The notes under the pieces are model-generated. The model did not search any database. It saw only the letters and a list, made by a program, of their open reading frames with translations, and had not been told where the DNA came from. Of a stretch of 64,000 bases of DNA, positions 1-12,484 are shown in pieces. This DNA is from Cepaea nemoralis (lineage: Eukaryota > Mollusca > Gastropoda > Stylommatophora > Helicidae), in contig JACEFZ010006306.1 in assembly GCA_014155875.1 (NCBI GenBank), positions 1-64,000 on the forward strand, given 5' to 3'. The translations under genes were made by a program, and so were the position numbers. Each line of letters begins with the position of its first letter. Within the stretch, counting starts at the first letter, position 1.

Positions 1-78
1 CATAACATGTTTGATTTCACCGTGCTGTGCACCTTCAGTGTAGGCTTTTGAGGATGTTTCATCACCTCAAACGTAAGT

Positions 79-190
<112 letters not shown>

Positions 191-576
191 CCTCTATGCA
201 ACTGATATCGTAAGAGATCACTAGTGATTGTTGGCGTGAGATTAGTTAAATTCATTAGTTTCATCAACAACTGTGGAAATAGCATCAACATCAACATCAT
301 CTCGTAAGAGACCACTAAGGATTGTTGACTGAGATTTGCTATTTCATTCCGTTAAAAACTAAAAAGGAAAAATAAAATCAACCATCTAAAAGGACTGGGC
401 GCCGGTTGCTTGGGGTTCTATGATCTATTGCCGGCGTGCCACTGACCACATCACCCGCTGAGTGTCAATTACTCTAAAATATATAGGACTAATACTGTAT
501 GCGTAATGCGCCTTATTGCATAGAGAAGCAGTCCTTTAATTTTTATTTGATTGAATCCATTACGAGATGAAAATAT

Positions 577-1002
577 GAAGAAGAAGAAGAAGAAGAAGAA
601 GAAGAAGAAAAGAAGAAGAAGAAAGAAGAAGAAGAAGAAGAAGAAGAAGAAGAAGAAGAAGAAGAAGAAGAAGAAGAGAAGAAGAAGAAGAAAGAAGAAG
701 AAGAAGAAGAAGAAAGCAGAAGAAGCAAGAAGAAGAAGAAGAAGGAAAGCAAGAAGAACGAAGGAAAACAAAAAGAAGAAGAAAGAAACGAAGAAGAAGA
801 AGAAGAAGAGAAGAGAAGAAGAAGAAGAAGAAGAAGAAGAAGGAGGAGGAGGAGGAGGAGGAGAGGGAGGAGTTGGAGGAGGGGGAGGAGGAGAGGAAGA
901 AAAAAGAGAGGAGGATGAGAGGAGGAGGAGGAAGGGGAAGATGAGCAGCAGCAAGAGGAGGATGAAGATGAAGGTAAGAAAAGAAGGAGAAAGAGCAAGA
1001 CA
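577..1002. repeat. (GAA)n grading into (GGA)n purine tract
   Basis: A nearly pure purine stretch: GAA triplets to about 840, then GGA-rich triplets to about 1000. It sits right after the R landmark 'ccattacgagatga'. Homopolymeric translations on both strands are artefacts of the repeat. Confidence 0.95.
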
Positions 1003-1554
1003 TTGAGCAGTAGATGGGTATGTGGTCTATATTTTGCCGGCATACTTTGCTCCCCAGAATATTTCCAGGTACCTATATTACTCTCAGTTGACGTGGAAGC
1101 CCTGACAAAATGTTAAGACAATCCGACGGGAGACTGGAACACGTGATCATCGAGTCTGTAGGGAAACATTCTGGCCGCTGCGCTATCGTGGAGTCCACAG
1201 TTATCATGTGCCAATGCCGTAATCCTTCACAGTACCCATTTAGCAACAATAGAGATATAATGGGAGATAATACTAATTACAACAAAGGACATAATGATAT
1301 TGTATAAGAAAATTATTGCTTTAATTTACGCATTTAATAGTTGTTATGTAATAAAGTATAATTTATTGGGAAGAATTAAGAAACACATCTTGTAATTTCA
1401 AATCATGCTGACTGGAGCAGTTTAATTTTTTAGAGGTCAAACTTTGTATGTCTTTTTAATTCGTCATTATTTCTTTGGTAATATTTTAAAGCATATATTG
1501 TCTCTGAAGAAATATCATGCCCTTGTGTTATTTGGCATTTGTTATTTGGCATAG

Positions 1555-2478
1555 GTAGCATTTGACAAGTCTCATTTTTTAATGCGTTATTAATCTCTCT
1601 AGATGTTAATACTGATTTCATGTCGTTGAAAGCATTTTTGGCCATTCCTATTCTCTTTTTTATTTCCACTTCACTTCTGCCATCATCTGTTATTATATGT
1701 CCATGTTAAGAGAAACGTGTTACTTGTTTCTGCCCGTTTACTGTGATGTTCATTGATGACCTTTCCTTTTCACTGCTAATTATCATAGTTTTTGTTTTTT
1801 GGATGTTAATTTCTAAGCCACATTCTGCACTGTACGTGTTTACTTCGTCCACTACGTCTTGCAACTCTTGCTCACTTTCTGATAGTATCACGTTATCGTC
1901 AGCATATCTAAGATTGTTTATGAATCTTCCATTGATGTTGAGTCCAGGCATTTCAACTTGTTTAAAATTTCTTTCTGTGTATAGGTTGAAGAGGCTTGAG
2001 GACATTACACATCCCTGCCGTACTCCTCTTTTTATCTCTATAGGCGACGAATAGTTATTACCGCATCTAATAAACGCCACTTGTTCCCAATACAAGTTAA
2101 TAATAAGTCTGATGTCCTTTCCGTCTACTCCTATATCTTGAAGGCACGTAATTAGTCGTTCATGTTGTACTCTATCAAAAGCTTTCTTGTAGTCTATAAA
2201 ACAAACATATATATTTTTTTGAACTTCTATATATATTTTTAATTAACATCCTCAAACAGATAATTGCTTCTCTGGTGCCTCTGTTTTTGCGGAACCCAAA
2301 TTGTTCTTCAGCTACTTCCTCATCTATTTTATGTTGAATTCTTTCTTGTATGACCTTGAGTAGTATCTTAGTTATGTGGCTCATTAAGCTAATAGTTCTG
2401 TAATCCTCACACTCAACAGCTCTTGGCTTTTTCGGTAGTGTGATGAAAATGAATGTTTTCAAATCATTGGGGATGTAT
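1555..2478 (-). mobile_element. LINE-A, 3' half (reverse transcriptase remnant)
   Basis: Minus-strand remnant of a non-LTR retrotransposon reverse transcriptase in three broken frames. 2462-2175 carries the fingers region (PKKPRAVECEDYRTISLMSH, then EEQFGFRKNRGT). 2095-1706 carries RGVRQGCVMS and the catalytic box RYADDNVIL. 1669-1570 carries the post-catalytic stretch with KKRIGMAKNAF. Motif A is damaged near 2175-2220 (CLFYRLQESF in place of a xxDxxxAF pattern). The missing amino-terminal half lies at 6950-8520 on the same strand. The two halves join within about nine bases when the intervening DNA is ignored, so this is one element split by a later insertion. Confidence 0.85.
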
Positions 2479-2482
2479 CCAG

Positions 2483-2589
<107 letters not shown>

Positions 2590-3400
2590 CATAATCATTC
2601 ATAATTGCCAGGAAAATATCAAGCCAGCTAGAGAGGCAAGGTGTTTTCCTACCTACCCTGGCTGGGTACCGTCCAAAAAGAGAAACCTGGACCAATGCAG
2701 CAGTTTTTGCCTATGATGTCTATAAAGTTTCCCCTCAGGCATTGAAACCTTTGCTGCAGCGATTGATCATAAGGACGCATGGTTCAAGCTTCTTGAACTC
2801 AAAATAAGTCCATTCCTCCTTAGTTGGATCGCTGCAGCCCTCTTCCAACGGAAAGTAGTTTCTAGATGTGGCAGTTGGACTTCGGAACCAACAACAATAT
2901 ATCCTGGCCTATCACAGGGATCAACTTTATCTCTGGTACTGTTCAACGCCTGCACCGTGAGAATCACCAGCGAGCAGATCACTGGACCTGGTAGGACATT
3001 GTCATATGCCGACGATGTTTTAGTGTATCGTCAGGGTAAGGATAGAGATCAGGTTGCTGTGAAAACTACAAACCGAACTCAATCGCATAAGTACTTGGTG
3101 TGTTGAGGTTGGGGCAATGGTCAACCCAACAAAGGCAACAGTGACATCGTTCTCGTTGAATAATCATATTGTCAACACTCCAACACCAACTGTAAATCTG
3201 TGTTCAGAGACGGTGGAAAGAACGCAGGCAATGAATTACTTGGGGATACGGTTTGATCGAAACCTTGCTTATAATGAGCACATAGACCAGGTGATAACAA
3301 AGGCCAAGCGGGGGTTGGCTGCGATGCGGGTGATGGCGGCAGCAAACTGTGAGCAGCGCCATCTATGTCTTCTATACTAGGGGCTGGTCATGTCTGTTTT
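2590..3400 (+). mobile_element. LINE-D copy 1, 5' part (reverse transcriptase)
   Basis: Degenerate reverse transcriptase of a LINE that ends in an RNase H domain. Pieces from several frames include AGYRPKRETWTNAAV, YPGLSQGSTLSLVLFNA and the catalytic box SYADDVLVY near 3003-3030. At 3117-3380 is a frame with MNYLGIRFDRNLAYNEHID and TKAKRGLAAMRVM. LINE-B interrupts it after 'catgtctgtttttgag'. The second copy at 62321-64000 shows how the sequence continues. Frameshifts and stops make it inactive. Confidence 0.85.
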
Positions 3401-5812
3401 TGAGGGGATAGATACACAGTAGGAAACTATGGTTTAGGAAAGAGAAATGAAAGAGGATACAGACTAGTAGAGTGGGCAAAAGAACAGGAAATGATTGTAG
3501 GAAACACCTGGTTCAAGCAACACCCTAGAAGATTATGGACCTGGAGGAGTCCTGATAGCAGGATTAGAAACCAGATTAACTACATTCTCAATAGCAGAAG
3601 ATTTAGAAACGCGCTAACAGTAGCAAAAACAGTTCCCAGTGCTGATTGTTAGTGACCACAGATTACTCACAGGAACATTGAGGATAAAGTTGAAGAAAGT
3701 CAAGTATATAACATGAAACACTAAATATGACGTGTGTACATTGAGTAATGACAAGGAAATACAAAACAAATTCAACATAGAAGTACAGAATAGATTTTAA
3801 ATATTGTCTGATCTAGAGATCCTATTCCAGGATGTGGATGATCAATGGGAAATGTTAAAGAATTCAATCAATGTGGCTGCAGAAACAACTATTCCAAAAT
3901 TAAAGAAGGTGGGTCGTAAGAAATGGATGACTGAGGAAATTTTACACTTAATGGAAACAAGAAGACTCAACAAAAATAATCCTGCCAAATATGAAGAAAT
4001 TCACAGACAAGTCAGAATATTATGTAGGAAGGCAAAAGAATCATGGCTTGAGGAAAAGTGCTTAGAAATTGAAAAACAACACAACAGTCAAAATACCAAA
4101 TTAGTGCACAAAATAATTCAGGAACTTACTAATAAAAGAACAAGTACATCAACAGGCTGTCTAAAAACTAAAGATGGCAAAATCATAATAGAAAAAGATC
4201 AGATTCTACATGTATGGACATATTATGTGAAAGACCTGTATAATGATAACAGAGAGGAACAGTATGCTATTAGATTTAATCATGAAGGACCAGCAATTTT
4301 AAAGATGGAGGTTCAAAATGTTCTTAAGCAAATATGAAAGCTGGCAAGGCCCCCGGTGCAGATAACATCACAACAGAAATGATTAAAGCTTTAGAAGAAT
4401 TTGGACTAGAGCAAGTCACTAGACTGCTGAACACATTATATGATACTGGAGATATACCTTCTGAATTATGTATCTCTGTATTTATTGCAATCCCAAAGAA
4501 ATCAGGAACCTTAGAATGTGATCAACATAGAACAATTAGTATAATGAGTCACATCACAAAAATTTTGTTACAAATTATCATGCAAAGAGTGAGGAAGAAA
4601 ATACAACCTGAAATAGGGGAAGAACAATGTGGGTTTGTAGAAGGAAAGGGTACAGTAAATGCTGTGTATATGCTGTGAACAGTTATTGAACGTGCTTTAG
4701 AAGTAAACAAGGATATACATCTTTGCTTTATTGACTACACAAAGTCTTTTAATAGAGTTAGACATGTCAACATGGTGGATATGCTTGAAGATCTACAAAT
4801 TGATGGGAAAGACATTAGACTTATAAAAAACATATATTGGAAACAACAAGCTGCCATAAGGATTGATAATGAAGTAGGACAATATCAGCCTATTAAGAGA
4901 GGTGTTAGGCAGGGATGTGTAATGTCTCCAGATCTTTTTTCCCTATACAGTGAAAATATTTTCAGAAATGTAGAAGACTTAAATGGAATCAACATTGGAG
5001 GACGAAACATAAATAACATTAGATATGCAGATGATACAGTATTGATTGCAGACAATGCACAGGATCTGCAACAATTAGTAGACGCTGTTGTTGTACGCAG
5101 TGAGCAGCTGGGGTTGGAATTAAATTGTAGGAAGACACAGGTTATGGTCGTCACTAGGAGGAACGAAGTACCACAATGTAATATACGAGTAGATGGGAAT
5201 ATTCTTCAACAAGTGAATCGGTTCAATTATCTCGGAACAGTCATAACATCTGATGGCAGATGCCTTGAAGAGATTAGAGCAAGAATCGCCATTGCGAAGG
5301 TGGCCTTTAGCAAGATGAAAAACATTCTGACCAATAAAATGATGACAATTGAAACGAGAAAAAGAGTGTTGAGGGGATACATAGAGCCTGTTCTTTTGTA
5401 TGGATGTGAAACTTGGACAATGTGCAGTCAAGCTGAAAAACATCTGATGGCTGCAGAAATGTGGTTTCTGAGGAAAATGCAAAGAATACCATGGACAGAT
5501 AGAAAAATCAATGACCAAGTACTACAAGAGACAAATGAAAATCGTAGATTGATTAGAGAAATGGTAAAAATGGTAGACAGTCAAAATTTTTTGGACATGT
5601 TATGAGAAGAAATGTACTGGAGAACTTAGTGACATCTGGCAAGATCGAAGGGAACAGACCAAGAGGAAGACGGAGAGGAAAATACCTGGATGGCTTGGCC
5701 ACATGGCATGGACGAGACAGGAACACTGAGCTGATCCACGACTCTGGTGATCGAGTGAAATGGCGAATCATGACCGCCCACGCTTTCCGGCATGGCACAT
5801 GATTGATTGATT
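3401..5812 (+). mobile_element. LINE-B, 5'-truncated endonuclease/RT retrotransposon
   Basis: Non-LTR retrotransposon inserted inside LINE-D. The left end is inside the endonuclease: pieces such as GNTWFKQHPRRLWTWRSPD and the SDHRLL motif lie at 3490-3680. Linker and reverse transcriptase follow from 3804. The 3' end is a (TTGA)-type tail, 'ttgattgattgattga', at about 5800-5815. LINE-D resumes immediately with 'cagatagagaggatggaaagg'. Compared with the second LINE-D copy, about 33 bp of target are missing at the site. Confidence 0.88.
3804..5605 (+). pseudogene. LINE-B ORF2 reverse transcriptase (broken)
   Basis: Three consecutive frames make up the RT region. 3804-4337 is the linker between endonuclease and RT. 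4334-4678 has KAGKAPGADNITTEMIKAL and AIPKKSGTLECDQHRTIS, the usual LINE 'KAPGPDGI...YRPIS' blocks. 4772-5605 has RGVRQGCVMSPDLFS, the catalytic box RYADDTVLIAD near 5022-5050, NYLGTVITSDGR and LYGCETWTM. At 4678-4772 a stop and a changed residue (FIDYTKSFNRV) lie at motif A, though its first aspartate survives. A last frame, 5602-5802, ends in the family's arginine-rich tail (RPRGRRRGKYLDGL). Encodes the enzyme that would copy LINE RNA into the chromosome; inactive here. Confidence 0.85.
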
Positions 5813-6949
5813 GATGCAGATAGAGAGGATGGAAAGGATACAGAATGAAGCTATGCGCATTATTCTTGGATGTACAAGAGATACAGCATGCGGGGCGATG
5901 CGCTACCTTCTTGATTTTCCAACCATTGAAGACAGAATACAAGTTTGCAGGGCACGCGCCTCCCTCAGAGCTAACGCAAACACACAACATCCACTGCATA
6001 GTGAAATTATGAAGGTGAAGGGCAGCAGGTTAAAAAGAGGACAGTCGTGGATGGGTCAAGCCGAAGACATTCTTCAGCAGGTGTGTTCACTTGAGGACTA
6101 AGAACCTGGCGAGGAGTGGGTACAAGTGCCAACAGATTTCTGCACATCCTTTTCAGTTTGCATCCAACTAGACAGAAAATGCAGACAAGAAAACCCGGCT
6201 GCTGTGGAGGCGGAAGTACAAGCGTTGATGTTCGAGAATTCGCTAGACGGTGATGCTGTCATTTACACAGATGGGTCGGTCGTCCGACATGTGAGAATCT
6301 AATTGGCCTTTACGGCTCTGGTCGGAGGGAGAATCGTGAAGGGGGACTCTGCTGCTTTTGCTGAGACCACAAATAGCTTGACTATGGAAGTCATGGCAGT
6401 AAGTACAACAATAACATGGCTCGAGACACAGACATTCACTAGGGCATGTTTCCTTAGCGACTCAATGAGCATGCTCAAGAGGATAGAGATGGGTGTGGGA
6501 AGGGGGGCGGATCTGAAGAAAATGGTTGCTGTCTCTGGAGCGGTCTCGGCTGGCAAAGATTAGTTTCATCTTCGTGCCAGGGCATGCGGGAGTACAAGGG
6601 AATGAGCGGGCTGACAAGCTCGCAGGTAAGACTACTGTGTAGGGCGGACGCGCCATGGCCAGGCTGACATTCTGAATGCGTGACGAGAAGTAAGACTTTT
6701 GCGAGAAACAAGTGATGACTATGAATCTACAACCATGGCCAGACTGCGAGAACAGCAAATTAAAAGAGGGGTGGCCAAACAAGAACACTACACAGGAAGC
6801 CAAAGAAGACTGATAAACCAACACAGAACTGGTGTCGTTAGCCGCTACACGCTGCGGGATTTGCTGAGGAGGGGATCCGAGCACTTATGGACTGAATGGT
6901 TCGATGCGCAATGAGGATGATCTGTCGACTAACTAACTAACTAACTAAC
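5813..6949 (+). mobile_element. LINE-D copy 1, 3' part with RNase H and tail
   Basis: Resumes LINE-D after the LINE-B insertion. 5811-6101 carries MERIQNEAMRIILGCTRDT and the following connection region. 6175-6660 carries a broken RNase H domain: YTDGSV (first Asp), TTNSLTMEVMAV (Glu), FLSDSMSML (Asp) and VPGHAGVQGNERADKLA. All the expected catalytic positions are visible across frames. 6699-6914 encodes a basic tail (LREQQIKRGVAKQEHY). The element ends in an (AACT)n tail at 6928-6949, directly followed by LINE-A sequence. Confidence 0.85.
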
Positions 6950-8520
6950 ATAATTCTGTGATAGTTTCAATGCCAAAGCTGGATAAGGATTTTATCATCT
7001 CTGTTGTTATCTTGTCAGGACCTGCAGCTTTCATCTTTTTAATAGCCTTTTCTACTTCAGCCGTTAATAATTTTGGTCCATCTTGAGTAGTATACAATGT
7101 TGGTCTATTGACCCTGTTGTCCCAGAATAAATCTTCTGTGTACTATGTCCATCTTTTTATTATGTCAGTGTTATTAATTATAATTTCTCAAATTTTTTCC
7201 TCTTATATTATTTTTCTTCTTTGTAAATTCTTTTATATGTTCATGTAATTCTTTCGAGTTGTGTTTTATTTCAAGATCCTCTATTTCTTTGCAATGTTTC
7301 TACAGCCACTCTTCTTTGACAACTCTGCACATGTGACGTATTTCTCTATCTATTACTATATACTCTGGAGTGTTCTTTGCTTTTTTTTTTTTCTTTTTTT
7401 GAGACATTTTTCTCAAGGTTTCATCGGTTATCCATAAATGTTTTCTCTTATTAATCTTCATTGACAAGTTCGTATATGCAATCTGAATACCGGTTTTCAT
7501 ATTTTCCCATTTTGTATTAATTTTATTAATTAAATGAGGAGCGGCTGGCCGAGTGGTTAGAACGCCGGACTCTCATTCGGGAGACCCGGGTTCGATCCAC
7601 GGTAAGGTGTGGGATTTTGTTCTGTCGGGGGCAAAAAGAAAATCCTAACCTGCACAGTTCGCGGCGACTGCACTAGCCAGGCGGCCTTTATTCCTCAGGC
7701 TCAAAGACCCCTCTGCCATACACCGCAAGGTACTATATTGGCAGTAAATGACAGTTTGACAGTATTAATTTTATCCTCGGGTTTTCACGTCGATATTGTT
7801 CCATACTTTCAATGATTAGCCCATCATATCTAGTTTTGACTTCAACTAGGTATAGTTGACTTATTTCTAGTTGTTTCAATGCCGATATATCTACGTGAGG
7901 TGTCTTCGTTTTCCTTATTCCTGGGTTTTTAAGTTTTATTTGTAATTTTAAAACTACAGGATTATGGTCAGAGTTGATATCAGCACCAGGGTATGTTTTG
8001 GCATTGTTAACATTATTTTTAAATCTATTTCTAATCATAATGTAGTCAGTTTAGTTTCTTGTTCTATCTCCAGGACTTTTCCATGTATACAGTTTCCTAG
8101 GGTTATGTTCGAAAAATGTGTTCCAAACAATAAAATTGTTTTATTCACAGAACTGTATCAGCTGGTCTCCTCTGTCGTTTCTGTTTCCCATACCATATTG
8201 CTTATATTTATTTTTTTTCGACTTTTTTGTTCGTGTCTCTCATGACAAATAGGACCTCTAATGATTTTACAACTTTCAGTGTTTGTTGTAGGTCTTCATG
8301 GTAATCTTCTAGCTGTTCATCACTATAATCAGTTGTCGGAGCATATGTCTGAAGAATTACTATGTTGAAAGGTTTTGCCTTAATTTTGAGAAGTATCATC
8401 CTATCTTTATGAGTCCAGAATCCGCTAATATTTTTCTCCAAATCTCGTTTTACTAAAATTCCTACTCCTATCTCGTGATGATCTCCTCCTGGATTAATGA
8501 ATACGTAATCTTCTCTCCTT
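6950..8520 (-). mobile_element. LINE-A, 5' half (endonuclease and linker), SINE-interrupted
   Basis: Minus-strand amino-terminal part of LINE-A. From about 8520 down it encodes a degraded apurinic-type endonuclease: DHHEIGVGILVKRDLEKN, QTYAPTTDYSDEQLEDYHEDL (8208-8441), and INSDHNPVVLKL with the D-H pair (7733-8038). The linker follows at 7300-7500. The start of the RT (KAAGPDKITTEMIKSL) lies at 6950-7060. A SINE splits the linker at 7527-7761. Many stops. The continuation is at 1555-2478. Confidence 0.83.
7527..7761 (+). mobile_element. SINE-1 copy 1 (tRNA-derived)
   Basis: About 235 bp with a tRNA-like head: A box 'tggccgagtgg' and B box 'ggttcgatcc', an internal Pol III promoter. The anticodon-loop region reads 'ctctcat'. 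A tRNA-unrelated body follows ('ctgtcgggggcaaaaagaaaatcc...'). A perfect 13-bp target duplication, GTATTAATTTTAT, flanks it (7514-7526 and 7762-7774). Other copies: 50599-50830 and 60761-60912 (minus). The head lacks a proper acceptor stem, so it is not a tRNA gene. Confidence 0.93.
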
Positions 8521-8734
8521 ATATAACTTAGAAAGTGAGAAGAAGATGGAAGTTACAGAACACAGTCCCTAAACATGTCCCTCCTGTGGAAAGAAATCAA
8601 TGAAGAGAAAGGCTGTCTCATTTGAAAATGCAGCAGTTGTTCTAAAACAGTTCCGAATGTGCCTGGGTTTACTCGACCACTGCTGTTGCACATGTACGAA
8701 GTGTCATCCGTCGTCTCAGAGAAATAAAAGATAT
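8521..8734. other. Unassigned spacer
   Basis: Sequence between the LINE-A endonuclease and the next R unit. It may be LINE-A 5' leader. I see no coding signal. Confidence 0.4.
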
Positions 8735-8868
8735 TTAAATGTCATGATTATGTGTTTTGTTATTACATGCACATAAATATGTCCTTTTTAACTGGAAATA
8801 AATTAGGAAAGAATAAGATATGGTTTTGTGAATTAGTATTTAATCATCTAGGGAAGCCGATTGTCTGG

Positions 8869-9977
8869 TGTCAGCAACCGATGTTTCAGGCATCATAGGA
8901 TTACTTCTCTCGCACCACACAATGAAACTTGCAAGTCGTGTGAGAGGAAATGGATGATACATTTTATTGCCGTTGGCTCTTTACATTTACAAAACAGTCG
9001 CTATCAAATCTGTCATCATCTTGCTCTTATCTAGGTAACTGAACTTGGGTTCATACAGGCAACAATAAATCTGCTCACTATGAGAATCAAATATTTATTG
9101 TATATACATTTACAGTATGCGTTGACGCATATTACATATCACAGATAGTTAATATCAAACACAGAGTTGTCATACAACAATCTAGCACACTATCTAGCCT
9201 ATGTATATATATCTATGAATATCTATTGAGTCCCTCTCAGGCAGGCCTTGTTGCCTCTCTCAAGTCCGTCTGTCCTCTGCCGGTCTCCGCGTGTCCCAAT
9301 CCGACACGGGCGGTAACTCTGTCCGAGTTCCTCGTGGACCCCGCTTTAGGCGGGCCACATCAGTGTCCACGGACCCATGGACTCAATGACCGGTGGTTCG
9401 AGAAGGCTCTAGATTACTCGGGCTCTGAGCGACTCGCTTCTCTCTCTTGGGCTGGAGTTGCAGCCCTCTAATAATATATCTAATGGTGAGACGGTGACAA
9501 AATCACACACAAAGCCACAGAATTGCCTATCACTAGTTTCCTAACCCTATTGCTAATCTCTATCTACTTGGCTACAAAAACACTCCTATCGACACTAAAC
9601 GATGCGCTCGCTACGAAGTCAGTCCCCAGTCTGACTTTCCTACTCGCGTGGCTACACAGCACGCGGAAGGACATTGTGCGTCCTTCTGCTTTTTGCGTGC
9701 TGTCACACTCAGCACGCTTATAGCAGCCGTCTCCTATTGAGTGGCAATCCACTTCTCCGTGGCTATCACGTAGGCGTGATTCTGCCGTGACCAGAGTACT
9801 AACTATCTGGTCGACGCCTCCGTGTCTCATGAGAGAACTAGTTAATAGTCCCCCTTCCTATCATCTACCCTGCCCTCATATCGGGGCACTGTGTTACCTC
9901 TGATCTACGTGAGGTTGACCACTCTTCCCGGTGGTCTTCTATCTTGAGGCAGACCTCAGACCTCTATACTTCAGTCT
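8869..9977. mobile_element. Repeat Y copy 1, unclassified 1.1 kb insertion
   Basis: A precise insertion into R unit 2: the 8-bp sequence TTGTCTGG is present on both sides (8861-8868 and 9978-9985), and joining the flanks restores R. It begins TGTCAGC. The part at about 9030-9480, with blocks such as 'ctctgccggt', 'aatccgacacggg' and 'gttcctcgtggaccccgc', recurs at 53769-54340. I see no terminal inverted repeats and no convincing protein. An 8-bp duplication fits a hAT-like or other DNA transposon derivative, but the class is open. Confidence 0.7.
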
Positions 9978-10522
9978 TTGTCTGGTCTTAGCTCAAGCTT
10001 ATAGTAAACGAAAACAGTATATTGGAGCTAAATACGATTCTCTTTATTATGAGTATAGTCGAATTAAACTTTTCATCTTGGTATACATTCGAGTTCGAAT
10101 ACAAATAGTCTATTATCCAGACTTACCTCAGTCTCTGTCTTCGACTCTACCCACCATTCCTGATTCACTTCTAGAAGAATGTATTACTAATTAGTCCCCT
10201 GCTATATCAATATTTGACTTGACCGTGTTGAATACTGTCAGTTGTAGGCTTTTGTGTATGTTTTCTTCGGGCAAATAGGAGAGGGACCTTCTGCAAAGAA
10301 TATTGCTGCATGATAATTATATTTTCCTCATTGGTGAAATTCATTAGCTTCATGACCACCCAGATAAAGATTACACTAGTCCGCTGCCAAAATGTACCAG
10401 ATATGAATATATCTGATCTTAACCAATGTTGGTGTGCTGAAAACGAAAATGACATTGAAATGTTGATTGGCTCTAGTTTTCAAGATATATGCTACTAGTT
10501 TATTTAATTACGGTCAATTTAT

Positions 10523-11890
10523 ATGACACAACTGTTATGGGCGATTGTATGCATCCCCTCTGCAATACGTCCGGTACTACATAGCGATAGCCTACCAGTT
10601 CCTAAATTGCCAGAATCATTTTCAGCTGCTTCCACTGACGAAGAAGAGGTTATTGGTTGTCCTGAACCATCAATCTCAAGCGACCCAGGTTTTGAGCAAA
10701 CCATACCCACTAAACCACACTTACTAACTCAAATAGAACTGAATGATCTTGTAAGAGATCTGAATTTACTGAAGAACAACGGCGAGCGTTTTGGGTACAG
10801 ATTGCAATAGTGGAATTTCCTGGCAGAGGATGTTAGAATATCTGTGTATAGAAGCCCCCCCCCCCCCCCCCATAAGCAGCTTGTAAATACTTTTTTTTTT
10901 TTCAAAGAGGGTGACTATTCTGCGTGCCTCAACATTTCTGGTTTAATGGCAACCTCGAAAATCAATTACAAACCAGAAAAGTAGTGACTTTTTATTGATT
11001 CATCCAAGACGAGTCTTAAGCTGTTTTGTTAAATAATTGTAATGTGTTACCGTCAATTCCAGTTAGGTCACGCATGTTCATATGAAAGAAACTTATGAAA
11101 ACATTGAGCAGCTTTTGAAGTGTATAAACCACGACCATCATCATTTGTCACTTTGCGGTGACTTAAAAGTGGTCACTATTTTGCTTGGACTACAGAGTGG
11201 ATACCCCGAGTACTGTTGCTTTCTCTGTGAGTGGTATAGCCGTGCACGAATTGACCATTACATCAGAAGACATTGGCCAGTCAGGCCGTCATTGCAGCAT
11301 GGCAATAAGAACGTTGAGAACCCAGGACGTGTCGTCACCAGCAAGATTTGTTGCCACCTTTGCCTATTAACCTGGGTCTCATGAAAAACCTTGTCAAGGC
11401 AATGGATAAATCAGATGAGGTTTTCAAATACCTCATCAGAAAGTTTCCAAGACTCAGTGAAGCTAAAATAAGAGACGGAGTGTTTGTTGGTCCACAAATT
11501 CGTAAACTCCTTCCCGACGACGAGTTTCTTTGCGTGTTGCATGGGAAGATAAAAGCAGCATGGCTAGCATTTAAGCTAACGATGAACAATTTTCATGGAA
11601 ACAACAGATCTAATAGTTACAATGAAACTGTAGAAAGTCTCCTACTGAAGTATAAGTCTTGGCTGCAGCATGTCTTTGAGAATTCATTTTCTGGATTCTC
11701 ATGTGGATTTCTTTACGTCAAAGTGTGGACTTGTCAGTGAGTGCATCGTGAACGATTTCACCAGGACGTTACTAGCATGGAGACAAGGTATCAAGGCAAT
11801 TGGAGCCCTTCAATGTTTGCTGATTACTGTTGGATTGTGACAAGAAACACTAATCGATTGACTACAAGAAGCAAGCCAAGAGAGCTCTAA
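10523..11890 (+). pseudogene. Family X ORF copy 1, conserved mobile-element protein of unknown class
   Basis: A broken coding region of about 450 codons over several frames. The order is: acidic amino-terminal part (FSAASTDEEE, then LNDLVRDLNLLKNN); GHACS-like and MKETYENIEQLLKC with DLKVV (11082-11384); a CxxC-type motif YCCFLCEW followed by SRARIDHYI..HWP; LPINLGLMKNLVKAMDKSDEVFKYL (11348-11740); and a carboxy-terminal FHQDVTSMETRYQGNW block near 11750-11800. I recall this pattern as widespread, multicopy and uncharacterised in invertebrate genomes. The Cys/His residues suggest metal binding. Function unknown. A second copy lies at 45044-49250. Confidence 0.7.
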
Positions 11891-12484
11891 CAGCGACTGA
11901 ATAATGACGGAATGGATTCTAATGTGCTTTTTTAAAACATTATATGCGAACTTTAAATAATGATTTTATTTTTTCTAACATTTTGTGTTGATATATCAAT
12001 TAATTAAGTATGTAACCACAATGTTTATAATGCTAACGTTGAAAGACTAACTGTTCACTCCAGAGAATTAAACAGGCATACATTATGTATATTACTGTAT
12101 AATAAATTCATCATTAAGGTTGAAAATATAAAAATAATAAAACACACAGCAAATTAGTGAATTTCATAATGATATTTGAAATCTGCATGTCAAAGTCCTC
12201 TAAAAGTACTGGAGAGTTCTGGCCATCGTAGACTATAACATTAGGAAGGGAAAATCCCAACTGCACCTCCCTGTGGTAGGGGATGGGAAACACACCGAGT
12301 GTGGCTAACGTAGCTCTGGGGACCGAGTATCCACCGGAATTAGTGGACAACTCTGCAGCTGAGCAGAGCAGGGCACTCATTTGTCCTAACAGTCGGAAAT
12401 GGCTGTTAAAAGCAGAGGTAAAAGTCCACGATGTGGATGTAGAAGTCAAGGGGAAACCACCACATTATCTTCCCAAGACTTCAT
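11891..12484. other. AT-rich spacer without assignable gene
   Basis: Downstream flank of the family X ORF, ending where LINE-F begins. The short frame at 12283-12486 has no recognisable domain. I see nothing I can name. Confidence 0.4.

Noticed and set aside
551..1043. Poly-Lys/Arg/Glu and poly-Ser/Leu/Phe frames
   Set aside because: Translations of the (GAA)n/(GGA)n tract. Equivalent artefacts occur at 25314-25717, 33880-34253 and 61473-62102.
7538..7610. Possible tRNA genes at 7538 and 50599
   Set aside because: A and B boxes are present, but the acceptor stem does not pair and the sequence continues into a shared SINE body with target duplications.
9226..9471. 81-codon frame in repeat Y (related frame at 53997-54293)
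   Set aside because: The two Y copies share parts of the frame, which is suggestive, but there are indels between them and no known motif, so I did not call a gene.
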